Origin: Antilocapra americana
Taxonomy: Eukaryota; Chordata; Mammalia; Artiodactyla; Antilocapridae
DNA: 64,000 bases
Direction: 5' to 3'
NCBI GenBank assembly: GCA_007570785.1
Contig: ML660774.1
Span: 517,309 to 581,308, forward strand
Each line of letters begins with the position of its first letter. Positions within the stretch are counted from its first letter, which is position 1. Positions 45,265 through 56,336 of this stretch are shown here, piece after piece. Under the pieces are notes generated by a model. It saw nothing but the letters and a program-made list of their open reading frames with translations, was not told where the DNA came from and searched no databases. Both the position numbers and the translations under genes were made by a program.

Positions 45265-46516
45265 CATAGTTATGTGTGTATAGGAAGAAACATACATAGG
45301 GTTTGCTACTGTTGCCATTTCAGGCATCTACTAAGGGTCTTGGATGGTATCCCTCACAGATAAGGGAGAACTACTGTAGTTACATACAGTGATGAGGTTA
45401 ATCTATGGTTTTCATAACGGAACCAGAACATTTCCTCTTCAGCAGGAGAACTTTCCGAGACTATTTGCTTAAAAATAATAAATAGTTCATTTCAGAATCA
45501 GTGACTTCCTGAGGGACAGAGAAAAATATGAACCCACTTTACAATGAAACTTCAGATATTTGTTTCCCTTAATGGCTATTCTTTATCATATCAGTTCAGT
45601 TCAGTTGCTCAGTCATGTCCAACTCTTTGCGACCCCATGAATCGCAGCATGCCAGGCCTCCCTGTCCATCACCAACTCCCTAAGTCTACCCAAGCCCATG
45701 TCCATTGAGTCAGTGATGCCATCCAGCCATCTCAGCCTCTGTCATCCCCCTCTCCTGCCCCCAGTCCTTCCCAGCATTAGGGTCTTTTCCAATGAGTCAA
45801 CTCTTTGCATGAGGTGGCCAAAGTATTGGAGTTTCAGCCTCAACATCAGTGCTTCCAATGAACACCTAGGATTGATCTCTTTAGGACAGACTGGTTGGAA
45901 CTCCTTGTAGTCCAAGGGACTCTCAAGAGTCTTCTCCAACACCACAGTTCAAAAGCATCAATTCTTTGGCACTCAGCTTTCTTCACCGTCCAACTCTCAC
46001 ATCCATACATGACTGCTGGAAAAACCATAGCCTTGACTAGACAGATCTTTGTCGGCAAAGTAATGTCTCTGTTTTTCAATATGCTATCTAGGTTGGTAAT
46101 AACTTTCCTCCAAGGAGTAAGCCTATTTTAATTTCATGGCTGCAATCACCATCTACAGTGATTTTGGAGACTCCCCCAAAAATAAAGTCTGACACTCTTT
46201 CCATTGTTTCCCCATCTATTTGCCATGAAGTGATGGGACCAGATGCCATGATCTTAGTTTTCTGAATGTTGAGCTTTAAGCCAACTTTTTCACTCTCTTC
46301 TTCCACTTTAATCAAGAAGCTCTTTAGTTCCTCTTCATTTTTGCCATAAATGTGGTGTCATCTGCATATCTGAGGTTATTGATGTTTCTCCTGGCAATCT
46401 TGATTCCAGCTTGTGCTTCTTCCAGCCCAGGGTTTCTCATGATGTACTTTGTGTATAAGTTAAATAAGCAGGATGACAATATACAGCCTTGACGTACTCC
46501 TTTTCCTATTTGGAAC

Positions 46517-46916
46517 NNNNNNNNNNNNNNNNNNNNNNNNNNNNNNNNNNNNNNNNNNNNNNNNNNNNNNNNNNNNNNNNNNNNNNNNNNNNNNNNNNNN
46601 NNNNNNNNNNNNNNNNNNNNNNNNNNNNNNNNNNNNNNNNNNNNNNNNNNNNNNNNNNNNNNNNNNNNNNNNNNNNNNNNNNNNNNNNNNNNNNNNNNNN
46701 NNNNNNNNNNNNNNNNNNNNNNNNNNNNNNNNNNNNNNNNNNNNNNNNNNNNNNNNNNNNNNNNNNNNNNNNNNNNNNNNNNNNNNNNNNNNNNNNNNNN
46801 NNNNNNNNNNNNNNNNNNNNNNNNNNNNNNNNNNNNNNNNNNNNNNNNNNNNNNNNNNNNNNNNNNNNNNNNNNNNNNNNNNNNNNNNNNNNNNNNNNNN
46901 NNNNNNNNNNNNNNNN
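46517..46916. other. Assembly gap (400 N)
   Basis: Exactly 400 N inside the BovB RT region. In the sister BovB at 30484-31682 the two flanking sequences (tggaac and gtcaggtgg) are only 69 bp apart (31401-31469), so the true missing length may be far below 400. Confidence 0.98.
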
Positions 46917-47149
46917 GTCAGGTGGTCTGGTATGCCCATCCCTTTAAGAATTTTCCACAGTTTGTGGTTATCCACATGGTCAAAGGCTTTGGCATAGTCA
47001 ATAAAACAGAAAGAGATGTTTTTCTGGAACTCTCTTGCTTTTTTGATGATCCAGCGGACGTTGGCAGTTTGATCTCTGGTTCCTCTGCCTTTTCCAAAAC
47101 CAGCTTGAACATCTTAAATTTCACGGTTTACATATTACTTGGCTACATA

Positions 47150-48139
47150 TTACTTGAGCATCACTTTACTAGCATGTGAGATGAGTGCAATTGTGTGGTA
47201 GTTGGAGCATTCTTTGGCATTGTATTTCTTTGGGATTGGAATGAAAACTGACCTTTTCCATTCCTGTGGCCACTGCTGAGTTTTCCAAATTTGCTGGCAT
47301 ATTGAGTGCAGCACTTTCACAGCATCATCTTTTAGGATTTGAAATAGCTCAACTGGAATTCTATCACCTCCTCTAGCTTTGTTAGTAGTGATGCTTCCTA
47401 AGGTCCACTTGACTTCACATTCCAGGACGTCTGGCTCTAGGTGAGTGATCATACTTTCGTGATTATCTGGGTCATGAAGATCTTTTTTGTACAGTTCTTC
47501 TGTGTATTCTTGCCACCTCTTCTTAATATCTTCTGCTTCTTTTAGGTCCATACCATTTATGTCCTTTATCAAGCTCATCTTTGCATGAAATGTTCCCTTG
47601 GTATCTCTAATTTTCTTGAAGAGATCTCTAGTCTTTCCCATTCTGTTGTTTTCCTCTATTTCTTTGCATTGATCACTGAGGAAGGCTTTCTTATCTTGCC
47701 TTGCTATTCTTTGGAACTCTGCATTCAGATGGGAATATCTTTCCTTAGCTCCTTTGCTTTTCACTTCTCTTCTTTTCACAGCTATTTGTAAGCCATCCTC
47801 AGACAGCCAGTTTGCATTTTTGCATTTCTTTTCCATGGGTATCATCTTAATCCCTGTCTCCTGTACAATGTCAGGAACCTCCATCCATAGTTCATCAGGT
47901 ACTCTGTTGTCTATCAGATCTAGTCCCTTAAATCTATTTCTCACGTCCAATATATAATCATAAGGGATTTGATTTAGGTCATACCTGAATGGTCTAGTGG
48001 TTTTCCCTACTTTCTTCAATTTAAGTCTGAATTTGGCAATAAGGAGTTTGTGATCTGAGCCACAGTCTGCTCCCGTTTTTTGTTTTTGTTTTTTTTCTTT
48101 TTTGCTGACTGTATAGAGCTTCTCCATCTTTGGCTGCAA
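47150..48139 (-). pseudogene. BovB ORF remnant: endonuclease end, linker and RT start (329 aa)
   Basis: Minus-strand open frame starting at an internal Met (MQPKMEKLYTVSKK). Residues about 18-42 carry the endonuclease terminus (GADCGSDHKLLIAKF), with the SDH catalytic motif of AP-endonuclease-like nucleases. The basic linker WLSEDGLQIAVKRREVKSK follows (about 111-130), then the template-binding region to RT block 2 (ALISHASKVMLK) at the C-terminus. It ends where the element is rearranged (47150). Residue for residue it is almost the same as the plus-strand frame at 26703-27785. The A-rich expansion near 48080-48105 gives the lysine-rich run KKEKKQKQK. The complete palm domain is missing from this frame. 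Confidence 0.92.
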
Positions 48140-48260
48140 AGAATATAATCAATCTGATTTTAGTGTTGACCATCTGGTGATAACCATGTGTAGAATCTTT
48201 TTTTGTGTTGTTAGAAGAGGGTGTTTGCTATGATCAGTGCGTTCTCTTGGCAAAATTCTA

Positions 48261-48832
48261 TTAGCCTTTGCCCTGCTTCATTGTGTACTCCAAGGCCAAA
48301 TTTGCTGTTACTCCAGGTGTGTCCTCACTGCCTACTTTCACATTCAAGTCCCCTATAATGAAAAGGACATTGTTTTTGGGTGTTAGTTCTAAAAGGTCTT
48401 GTATGTCTTCATAGAACCGTTCAACTTCAACCTCTTCAGCATTACTGGTTGGGGCATAGACTTGGATTCCCATGATATTGAATGGTTTGCCTTGGAAATG
48501 AACAGAGATCATTCTGTCATTTTTGAGGTTACATCCAAGTACTGCATTTTGGACTCTTTTGTTGACCATGATGGCTACTCCATTTCTTCTAAGGGATTCC
48601 TGCCCACAGTAGTAGATATAATGGTCATCTGAGTTAAATTCACCCATCCAGTGCATCTCAGTTCGCTGATTCCTAGAATGTCGATGTTCACTCTTGCCAT
48701 CTCCTGTTTGACCACTTCCAATTTGCCTTGATTCATGGACCTAATATTCTGGGTTCCAAAGATCAAACACAAGGAGCAAATATTAAAAACAGCAAGGGAA
48801 AAGCAACAAATTTCACACAAGGGGATCTCCAT
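48261..48832 (-). pseudogene. BovB AP-like endonuclease remnant, frameshifted
   Basis: Two overlapping frames. The upstream one has GTQNIRSMNQGKLEVVKQEM and ISELRCTGW (a Cys stands where Trp is usual). After a one-base shift the downstream one continues GEFNSDDHYIYY, RRNGVAIMV, IQVYAPTSNAEE and IIGDLNVKVGS, where the GDxN metal-site motif of the endonuclease is present. The frame then ends in LEYTMKQGKG. The leading residues of the upstream frame (before FGTQN) come from the abutting L1 read on the wrong strand. Confidence 0.88.
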
Positions 48833-49010
48833 AAAGATAACAGCTGATCTTTCAGTAGAGACTCTTCAGGCCAGAAGGGATTGGCAGGACATACTTAAAG
48901 GGATGAAAGAGAAAAACCTACAATCCAGATTACTATACCCAGCAAGGATCTCATTCAAATATGAAGGAAAAATCAAAAGCTTTAGAGCAAAAGGTGAGAG
49001 AATTCAGCAC
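48757..49010 (+). pseudogene. L1 ORF1 C-terminal remnant
   Basis: It contains ILKTAREKQQISHKG, ITADLSVETLQARRDWQDIL and KNLQSRLLYPARISF, the conserved C-terminal domain of L1 ORF1p (RNA-binding chaperone part, with the ARR-type motif ETLQARR). The coiled coil and RRM domain are absent because of 5' truncation. The end is frameshifted near 48990, where a second frame continues (EFSTTKSALQLLYTG). Confidence 0.88.
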
Positions 49011-49079
49011 CACAAAATCAGCTCTTCAACTTCTCTATACAGGAAACACAGGAAAGGTTTATAAACTTGAACTCAAAAC

Positions 49080-49915
49080 AGCAAATGCCAAAGTAAATGG
49101 CAATGGGATCGTACTTATCAATAATTACCTTAAATTAAATGGGTTGAATGCCCCAACCAAATGACAAAGACTGGCTGAATGGATACAAAAACATGACCCC
49201 TCTATATGCTGTCTACAAGAGACCCACCTCAAACCAAAGGACACATACAGATTGAAAATAAACAGCTGGAAAAAGATATTTCATGCAAATGGAGACCAAA
49301 AGAAAGAGTAGCAATACTCCTATTGGATAAAATAGACTTTGAAATAAAGCCTGTGAAAAAAGACAAAGAAGGACACTACATAATGATCTAAGGATCAATC
49401 CAATAAGAAGATACAATAATTATAAATATGAAAACCACTACAATATTGTAAAGTAATTAGCCTCCAACTAAAATAAATAAATTAAAAAATATAATAAAAT
49501 GTCTGGCATATAATAAATGTTCAATAAATGTTTAAAAAAACAATTATAAATATATATGCACCGAACATAGGAGCACCTCAATACATAAGGCAAATACTAA
49601 GAAGTATGAAAGAGGAAATTAACAGTAACACAATAATAGTGGGAGACTTTAATACCCCACTCACACCTATGGATAGATCAACCAAACAGAAAATTAGCAA
49701 AGAAACACAAACTTTAAATGATACAATGAACCAGTTAAACCTAATTGATATCTATGGGACATTTCACCCCAAAACAATGAATTTCACTTTTTTCTCAAGT
49801 GCACATGGAATGTTCTCCAGGATAGATCACATCCTGGTCCATAAATCTAGCCTGAGAAAATTCAAAAAACTGAAATCACTCAAAGTATCTTTTCTGATCA
49901 CAATGTGGTAAAATT
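49080..49915 (+). pseudogene. L1 ORF2 endonuclease remnant, interrupted by nested L1
   Basis: Pieces in order: LKLNGLNAPTK and LCCLQETHL-type region (about 49130-49230), VAILLLDKIDFEIK (49306-49350), the nested insertion, then NIYAPNIGAPQYIRQIL, TIIVGDFNTPLTPMDRS and FSRIDHILVHKSSLRKF. The GDFN and RIDH motifs are those of the L1 AP-like endonuclease. The final SDHN motif is encoded at about 49896 but lies out of frame. Confidence 0.88.
49430..49541 (+). mobile_element. Short nested L1 3' end with 3' transduction
   Basis: About 60 bp of L1 3' terminus (gaaaaccactacaatattgt, aattagcctccaactaaaat, aaataaattaaaaaa) is followed by about 45 bp of non-L1 sequence (tgtctggcatataataaatg, ttcaataaatgttt) and a short poly-A. 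The exact 12-bp repeat aattataaatat flanks it at 49418-49429 and 49542-49553. See findings. Confidence 0.88.
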
Positions 49916-50223
49916 ATATGTCAACTACAGGGAAAAAAAACTATTAAAAATACAAACATATGGAGGTTAAATAACACTTTTCTGAATAACCAACAAATCA
50001 TGGAATAAATGAAAAAGGAAATCAAAATATGCATAGAAACAAGTGAAAATGAAAACATGACAAAACCCCCAAACCTATGGGATTCAGTAAAAGCAGTGCT
50101 TAGGGGAAGTTTCATAGCATTACAAGCTTACCTCAAGAAACAAGAGAAAAATCAAATAAACAACCTAACTTTAAACTGAAAGCAACTAGAAGAAGAATAA
50201 ATGAAGAACCCCAGGGTTATTAG

Positions 50224-51530
50224 ATGGAAAGCATAAAAATTAGAGCAGAAATAAATGAGAAAGAAACAAAGGAGACTATAGCAAAAATAAACAAAACTAA
50301 AAGCTGGTTCTTTGAGAAGATAAATAAAATAGACAAACCATTAGCCAGACTACCCAAGAAAAAAAGAGAGAAGAATCAAATCAACAAATTTAGAAATGAA
50401 AATGGAGAAATCACAACAGAAAACACAGAAATACAAAGGATCATAAGAGACTACTATCAGCAACTATATGCCAATAAAATGGACAACTTGGAAGAAATGG
50501 ACAAATTGTTAGAAAAGTATAACCTTCCAAAACTGAACCAGGAAGAAATAGAAACTCTTAAGAGACCCATCACAAGCACAGAAATAGAAACTGTACTCAA
50601 ATATCTTCCAACAAACAAAAGCCCAGGACCAGATGGCTTCACAGGTGAATTCTACCAAAAGTTTAGGGAAGAGCTAACAACTATCCTATTCATACTCTTC
50701 TGGAGGATTGCAGAGGAAGGTAAACTCCCAAGCTCATTCTATGAAGCCATCATCACCCTAATACCAAAACCAGACAAAGATACCACAAAAAAAGAAAACT
50801 ACAGGGAATATCACTGATTAACAAAGATGCAAAATTCCTCAACAAAATTCTAGCAAACAGAATCCAACAACATATTAAAAAGATCATATATCATGACCAA
50901 GTGGGTTTTATCCCAGGGATGCAAGGATTCTTCAGTATTTACAAATCAATATGATACACCACATTAACAAAATGAATGATAAAAAACACATGATTATCTC
51001 AATAGATGCATAGAAAGCCTTTGACAAAATTCAGCACCAATTTATGATAAAAACTCTCTGGAAAGCAGGCATAGAAAGAACATTCCTCAGCATAATAAAA
51101 ACCATATATGATAAACCCACAGCAAACATAATATTCACTGGTAAAAAGTTGGAAGCATTTCCCCTAAAGTCAAAAAACAAGGTGCCCACTCTCATCACTA
51201 TTATTCAACATAGTTTTGGAAGTTTTAGCGACAGCAATCAGAGAAGAAGAAATAAAAGGAATCCAGATTGGAAAAGAAGAAGTAAAACTCTCACAGCTTG
51301 CAGATGACATGATTCTCTACATAGAAAACCCTAAAGACACCAGCAGGAAATTACTAGAGCTAATCAATGACTATAGTAAAGCTGCAGGATATAAAATGAA
51401 TACACTGAAATCCCTTGCATTCCTATGCACCAACAATGAAAAAACAGAAAGAATTAAGGAAACAATCCCATTCACCACTGCAATGAAAAGAATAAAATAC
51501 TTAGGAGTAAATCTACCTAAATAAACAAAA
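50224..51530 (+). pseudogene. L1 ORF2 reverse transcriptase remnant
   Basis: The first frame (50224-50817, 197 aa) has the pre-RT linker [18 protein letters not shown] and RT block motifs [17 protein letters not shown] and [10 protein letters not shown]. It ends at a stop where the block-2 YRPISL-type motif should be (reads NYREYH). Later frames hold the palm: [16 protein letters not shown] at about 51297-51335, in which the two catalytic Asp residues remain but the expected Phe before ADD is Leu. RT block A (…IDAxKAFD, about 51000) has a TAG stop (ATAGATGCATAG). No intact RT remains. Confidence 0.9.
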
Positions 51531-51774
51531 GACCTCTATATAGAAAACTGTAAAACACCCATGAAAGAAATAAAATATGACACAAATATGTGGAGAAATA
51601 GACCATGTTCATGGATCAGAAGAATCAGTATAGTGAAAATGAGTATACTACCCAAAGAACCTATAGATTCAATGCAATCCTTGTCAAGCTACCAGTAATA
51701 TTTTTCACAGAACTAGAACAAATAATTTCACAGTTTGTATGGAAATACAAAAACCTTGAATAGCCAAAGCAATC

Positions 51775-53013
51775 TTGAGAAAGAAGAATGGAACTGGGGG
51801 AATCAACCTGCTTGACTTCAGACTATACTACAAAGCTACAGTCATCAAGACAGTATGGTACTGGCACAAAGACAGAAATACAGATCAGTGGAACAAAATA
51901 GAAAGCCCAGAGCTGAACCCACACACCTATGGGCACCTTATCTTTGACAAAGGAGGAAAAAATATACAATGGAGAAAAAACAATCTCTTTAACAAGTGGT
52001 GCTGGGAAAACTGGTCAACCACCTTTAAGAAAATGAAACACCATTACTTTTTAATACCATACACAAATATGTATTCAATATAGATTAAAGATCTAAATGT
52101 AAGACGAGAAACTAAAACTCCTAGAAGAAAACTCAGGCAAAACACTCTCTGACATAAATCACAGCAAGATCCCCATGACCCACCTCCCAGGGTAAGGTAA
52201 ATAAAGGCAAAAATAAACAAATATGACCTAATTAAACTTAAAAGCTTTTGCACAACGAAGGAAACTATAAGCCAGGTGAAAAGACAGCTTTCATAGTGGG
52301 AAAAAATAACAGCAAATGAAGCAACTGACAAAGAATTAATCTCAGAAATATACAAACAGCTCATGCAGCTCAAAACCAGAAAAACAAATGATCAAATAAA
52401 AAAATGAGCCAAAGAACTAAACAAACATATCTCCAAAGAAAACATACAGATGGCTAACAAACACATGATAAAAAGCTCAACATCACTCATTATCAGAGAA
52501 TTGCAAATCAAAACCACAACAAGGTACCATCTCATGCCGGTCAGAATGGCTGCTATCAAAAAGTCTACAAACAATAAATGCTGGAGAGGGTGCAGAGAAA
52601 AGAGAACCTTCTTACACTGTTGGTGGGAATGCAAACTAGTATTGCCACTATGGAGAACAGTGTGGAGATTCCTTTAAAAAATGAAAATAGAACTGCCATA
52701 TGACCCAGCAATCCCACTTCTGGGCATACACATTGAGGAAATCATAATTGAAAAAGACACGTGTACCCCAATGTTCATCACTGCATTGTTTACAATAGCC
52801 AGGACATGGAAGCAACCTAGATGTCCATCAGCAGATGAATGGATAAGAAAGCTGAGGTACATATACATGATGGAATATTACTCAGCTACTAAAAAGAACA
52901 CATTTGAATCAGTTCTAATGAGGTGGATGAAACTGGAGCCTATTATACAGAGTGAGGCAAGTCAAAAAGAAAAGCACCAATACAATGTTTCAATGCATAT
53001 ATATGGAATTTAG
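51775..53013 (+). pseudogene. L1 ORF2 C-terminal remnant
   Basis: Frames at 51775-52083 ([25 protein letters not shown]), 52450-52677 ([19 protein letters not shown], the terminal Cys/His-rich motif) and 52681-53013 ([12 protein letters not shown]) together cover the end of ORF2. A frame break lies at about 52084-52450. The order and spacing match the copy at 14305-15665. Confidence 0.9.
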
Positions 53014-53375
53014 AAAGATGGTAATGATGACCCTATATGCAAGACAGCAAAAGAGACACAGATATAAAGCACAGACTTTTGGACTCTGTGGGAGAAGGTG
53101 AGGGTGGGATGACTTGAGAAGATAGTACTGGTACATGTATATTTCCATATGTGAAATAGATGACCAGTCCAGGTTTGATGCATGAGACAGGACCCTCAAA
53201 GCTGCTGCACTGGGACAACCCTGAGGGATAGGATGGGGAGGAAGGTGGGAGGGGGGTTCGGGATGGGGGACACATGTACACCTGTGGCTGATTGATGTCA
53301 ACGTATGGCAAAAACCACCACAGTGTTGTAAAGTAATTAGCCTCCAATTAAAATAAATAAATTAATTTTAAAAAG

Positions 53376-53675
53376 CTAAGTTATAATATTTCTTTGCATT
53401 TGGATTTTAATATTAACATATAAAAATACAAAGCATTAAGAAATTTGATAAGACATAAAATCCACTAATTACAACACAAAATTTAAATTTCTGTTAGCTA
53501 TCCATCTTTATTTATGTGCATTTTTACATTACTATAAATATTTATATATATATAATTTTCTACTTTTCCTTTTTAGAACTTAAAATCATTCCAAAGGATT
53601 TCCCAAGATCCATAATTCTATAGTCACCATTCCTATAATTTTAAATGACTATCTAATATTACATCTAGTGTTTTA
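53376..53675. other. Unassigned AT-rich spacer
   Basis: 300 bp between two L1 ends; low complexity, nothing recognised. Confidence 0.5.
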
Positions 53676-54110
53676 AAATGTTTTTTTTAATTAATTTATT
53701 TTTTTTATTGTTTTTGCCATACATTGTCATGATATCACCATGGGTTTACATATGCTTCCCCTCCAGAACCCCCCTCCCTCCTCCCTCCCTCCCGGGAAAT
53801 CTCGCTGCACCAGCCCCGAGCATCAATCCTGGGCTGATGATTGATTAGAAACATGACAATTAACATGCTTCAATGCCCTTCTCCCATATCATCCCACCCT
53901 TACCCTCATCCACAAAGTCCACGAGTCTATTCTATACATCTGCGTTCCTTTTGCTGTCTCGCATGTTGGGTTCTCGTTACCGTCTTTCTAAATTCCATAT
54001 ATATGCGTTAATATACTGTATTGTTGTTTTTGCTTCTGGCTTACTTCACTCTGGATAATGGGCTCCAGTTTCGTCCATCTGAGTAGAATTGCTTCAAATG
54101 AATTTTTTTT
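53676..54110 (-). mobile_element. L1 3' UTR (ruminant type), inverted
   Basis: On the minus strand: 'ctcagatggacgaaactgga', 'aagtaagccagaagcaaaaac', 'gggtggga tgatatgggag', a G-rich tract (C-rich cccccctccctcctccctcc at 53768-53790 on plus), 'catgacaatgtatggcaaaaac' and a poly-A (T-rich run at 53680-53712 on plus). It is tail-to-tail with the L1 ending at 53375. Confidence 0.88.
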
Positions 54111-56336
54111 AAACATAATTTGAAAGGATATTTTAAAGACAAATCTCATGGGAGATAGACTTTAGGGGATATACAAAGTAAAAGAGATTTTAATATAAAT
54201 ACCTTTCTATTGTTTAGAAACTGGACCAAAACAGGTTAGAAATCATTTATAATGTTGTTCTTCCCTCTGAGACTTCTCATTGACCTTTCAGCCTAACACA
54301 AAAATAGAAGACTTTTTCATAGCTTTAGCTTGTAGGCCTATTTTTAGACATACAACATCATGACCTAAACTTAATAAAAATCCAACACAAAGAGATGAAA
54401 GTGGGAAACTTCTTTGCAGAAATTCCTTTGAGGCTATATCCTGCCTTAATTCTACAAGTAGAATTCCCACAGAAATCAATAGGAGATTAAAATAAATATC
54501 AATGGCAGGATACAGTTCAAATTATGAATGAAAAACTTTAAACTTGACAGGTTAATTGTTTTTCAGAAAGAGTGAAATTTGGGAGAAGTATTTTCATGAG
54601 GGAAAACCAACATTTTGGCCATAGATAAGTGCATACATAGCATTTTGTGTAGCAGAACCTTATCAGTGGGAGCTATGTCCACCCACTGTGTTATGACACT
54701 GGTTTCTGTCATTTTGAAGGGAAGTTTCCTGACCTGCACCCAAGTTTTGCATTATTTGTTCACGTTTCTAATATGCTTTTAAGTAGAATAAACAGTATAC
54801 AAGATGAAAAAAATGTATTTCAGACTCTCTTTGCTTAACCACATTATTCAAAAATTATTAAGAAACAAATTTTAATAATACTAAACATGGAAGATTCAAA
54901 GGTTAAAACTGGATAATCAGTAGCTGGGTACCCTTTGGCTATAAAATGTTACAGTTGGTATAAATGTATACAAAGTTTCAGACTGCTATACAAATTTATT
55001 GTCTAGTAAATTTTATACAAACACTTGAATAGAGGTTTGGATGAAAAGTCAAGTTCATTCATTATTTAACTTTGCCTTCTGCAGAAGGAGGATGAGATTC
55101 AAGAAAGAGCAACATAATATACTATTGTTAAACTACTAGATATATAGGGCACAATTTTACCTCAGTGTGGTTGGCACATAGTAGATGACAAAGAAATTGA
55201 AGTGACTGCATCAGTAATAGATGTTTCAAAGAAAATAATCAATTCGATTAACATTCAATAAGTTCCTATTATATTCAAATTGTGTGCAAGGGCTATAAGA
55301 AATGTACTAATTCTAGTAATGTTTCTACACTGAAACTTGAATCAAGCCTATTATAATACCAAATCATATGCATTAGGAGCATAATTAAAGATTAAAATAA
55401 AGTACTCTAGACATATAAAGCAATAGCAATGATTTCCCACTGAGGATTAACTAGGAAATTAACTGGAAGATTGAAGAACACATGGAGGGAATAATCTAAG
55501 AGGAAAGAATCAACTTCTCCAGTAGCAAAGATTAAAATGTCACTGACAGTACTTCACAGGATGATTCATGTTTCCTTGGAAGTAAAAGAACAGACTTGTG
55601 AATGATTCTTCTGGGAACAATGACAAGAATGGTGGGTCTGTTTACCAATTGCAAGGAAAGTACATAAAAATGACATCTTTTATAACATTAAATGATTCCA
55701 GTATGAAGATAGCAGAGAAGAACAATGTGGAAGTTAAAATGAGATGTCTCGTGCACAAGGAATAAAGAGTACATGGTTGAAATGGAATAAGTTATGGAGT
55801 CTTTGTTTGTTCCTGTGAGACCTAAGGTATTAAACAGTAAGAACTGTAGAAAAAATTAAGTGCTTTTGGAAAAATGATATTGCTTCTGATTAACTTTAAA
55901 CACCAAGTACAAATTTGTTATCAAGGAAACTGTTAAGGGAGCTCCAAAATAAATCAATATGATTCCAAATGGTTGAAAACGGTCCTGTCAATTCTTCCCC
56001 CGTACTGTGTGGAATAAAAACCTCTATCTAAACCATGTTAGTGTCGCTACATTAATTTCTTTGAATACTAATTTCAGCAAATATTTTAAGATGATCAAGG
56101 CATGAAAATCTGTCTGAGATTAAAAACCTGCTGTTAGCCCAAGGAATGTAAAAGTAATGAAATGTCAAGAAAAATGTAATGTACATGTTTGAGCTTGCAG
56201 AACAGTTGTGTTCAAAGGAAATTAAACTGAGAAAAAATTGTTTCAATATAGCCAATGCATGACTAAATTAGATAAACTCTTACAAATAAGTACACATTCC
56301 CTTTCCAATGAGCTGACAAAAATATGGAATTCTCTA
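54111..56336. other. Unassigned AT-rich stretch
   Basis: About 2.2 kb. A weak L2/MIR-like phrase (ttggcacatagtagatgac) lies near 55168. Nothing else is recognised and there are no coding signals. Confidence 0.5.

Larger units (their letters stand above)
43408..45376. mobile_element. Tigger2/MER28-like DNA transposon, split by an LTR and a Bov-A2
   Basis: Three pieces belong to one element: 43408-43950, 44891-45003 and 45265-45376. The left terminus (tagtccctctgttctgcaa) and right terminus (reverse complement cagtagttctcccttatctg) form degraded inverted repeats, as in Tigger2/MER28. The interior matches in order: 'gtgttatcagagcc', 'gctggcaattcagagatgcc', a transposase remnant, 'caataagctattttgagagagaga', 'ccacattcttaaaacttttattacagtatatt', 'cttataaattaacc', 'catttcaggcatctactaagggtcttgg'. 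Total Tigger sequence is about 770 bp, so it is internally deleted. Confidence 0.8.
45592..48756 (-). mobile_element. Near full-length BovB LINE with 400-N gap
   Basis: The most complete BovB here. From right to left on the minus strand: endonuclease start (FGTQNIRSMNQGK), endonuclease body, linker, RT domain, C-terminus, and the 3' end at cagttcagttcagttgctc (45592). A 400-N gap covers 46517-46916 within the RT region. It abuts an L1 at 48756/48757, head to head. A deletion/rearrangement near 47120-47155 removes part of the RLQQYVN-type segment. Frame breaks in the endonuclease (near 48640) and RT make it inactive. It is near-identical over 1.4 kb to the copy at 26253. Confidence 0.95.
48757..53375 (+). 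mobile_element. Large L1 LINE (ORF1 C-terminus to 3' end)
   Basis: Plus-strand L1 about 4.6 kb long. In order: ORF1 C-terminal domain, inter-ORF spacer, ORF2 endonuclease, RT, C-terminal domain, a G-rich 3' UTR stretch (53221-53270) and the terminus 'gttgtaaagtaattagcctccaattaaaataaat'. It is 5'-truncated at the BovB junction and is interrupted at 49430-49541 by a short nested L1 copy. ORF2 is broken in at least five places. Confidence 0.95.

Noticed and set aside
46473..46997. Open frames of 150-174 residues spanning the 400-N gap
   Set aside because: They consist mainly of undetermined residues; the flanks are BovB read in wrong frames.
47150..48139. 329-residue minus-strand open frame as a gene
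   Set aside because: Same BovB region as above on the opposite strand, with endonuclease end and RT start, inside a broken element.
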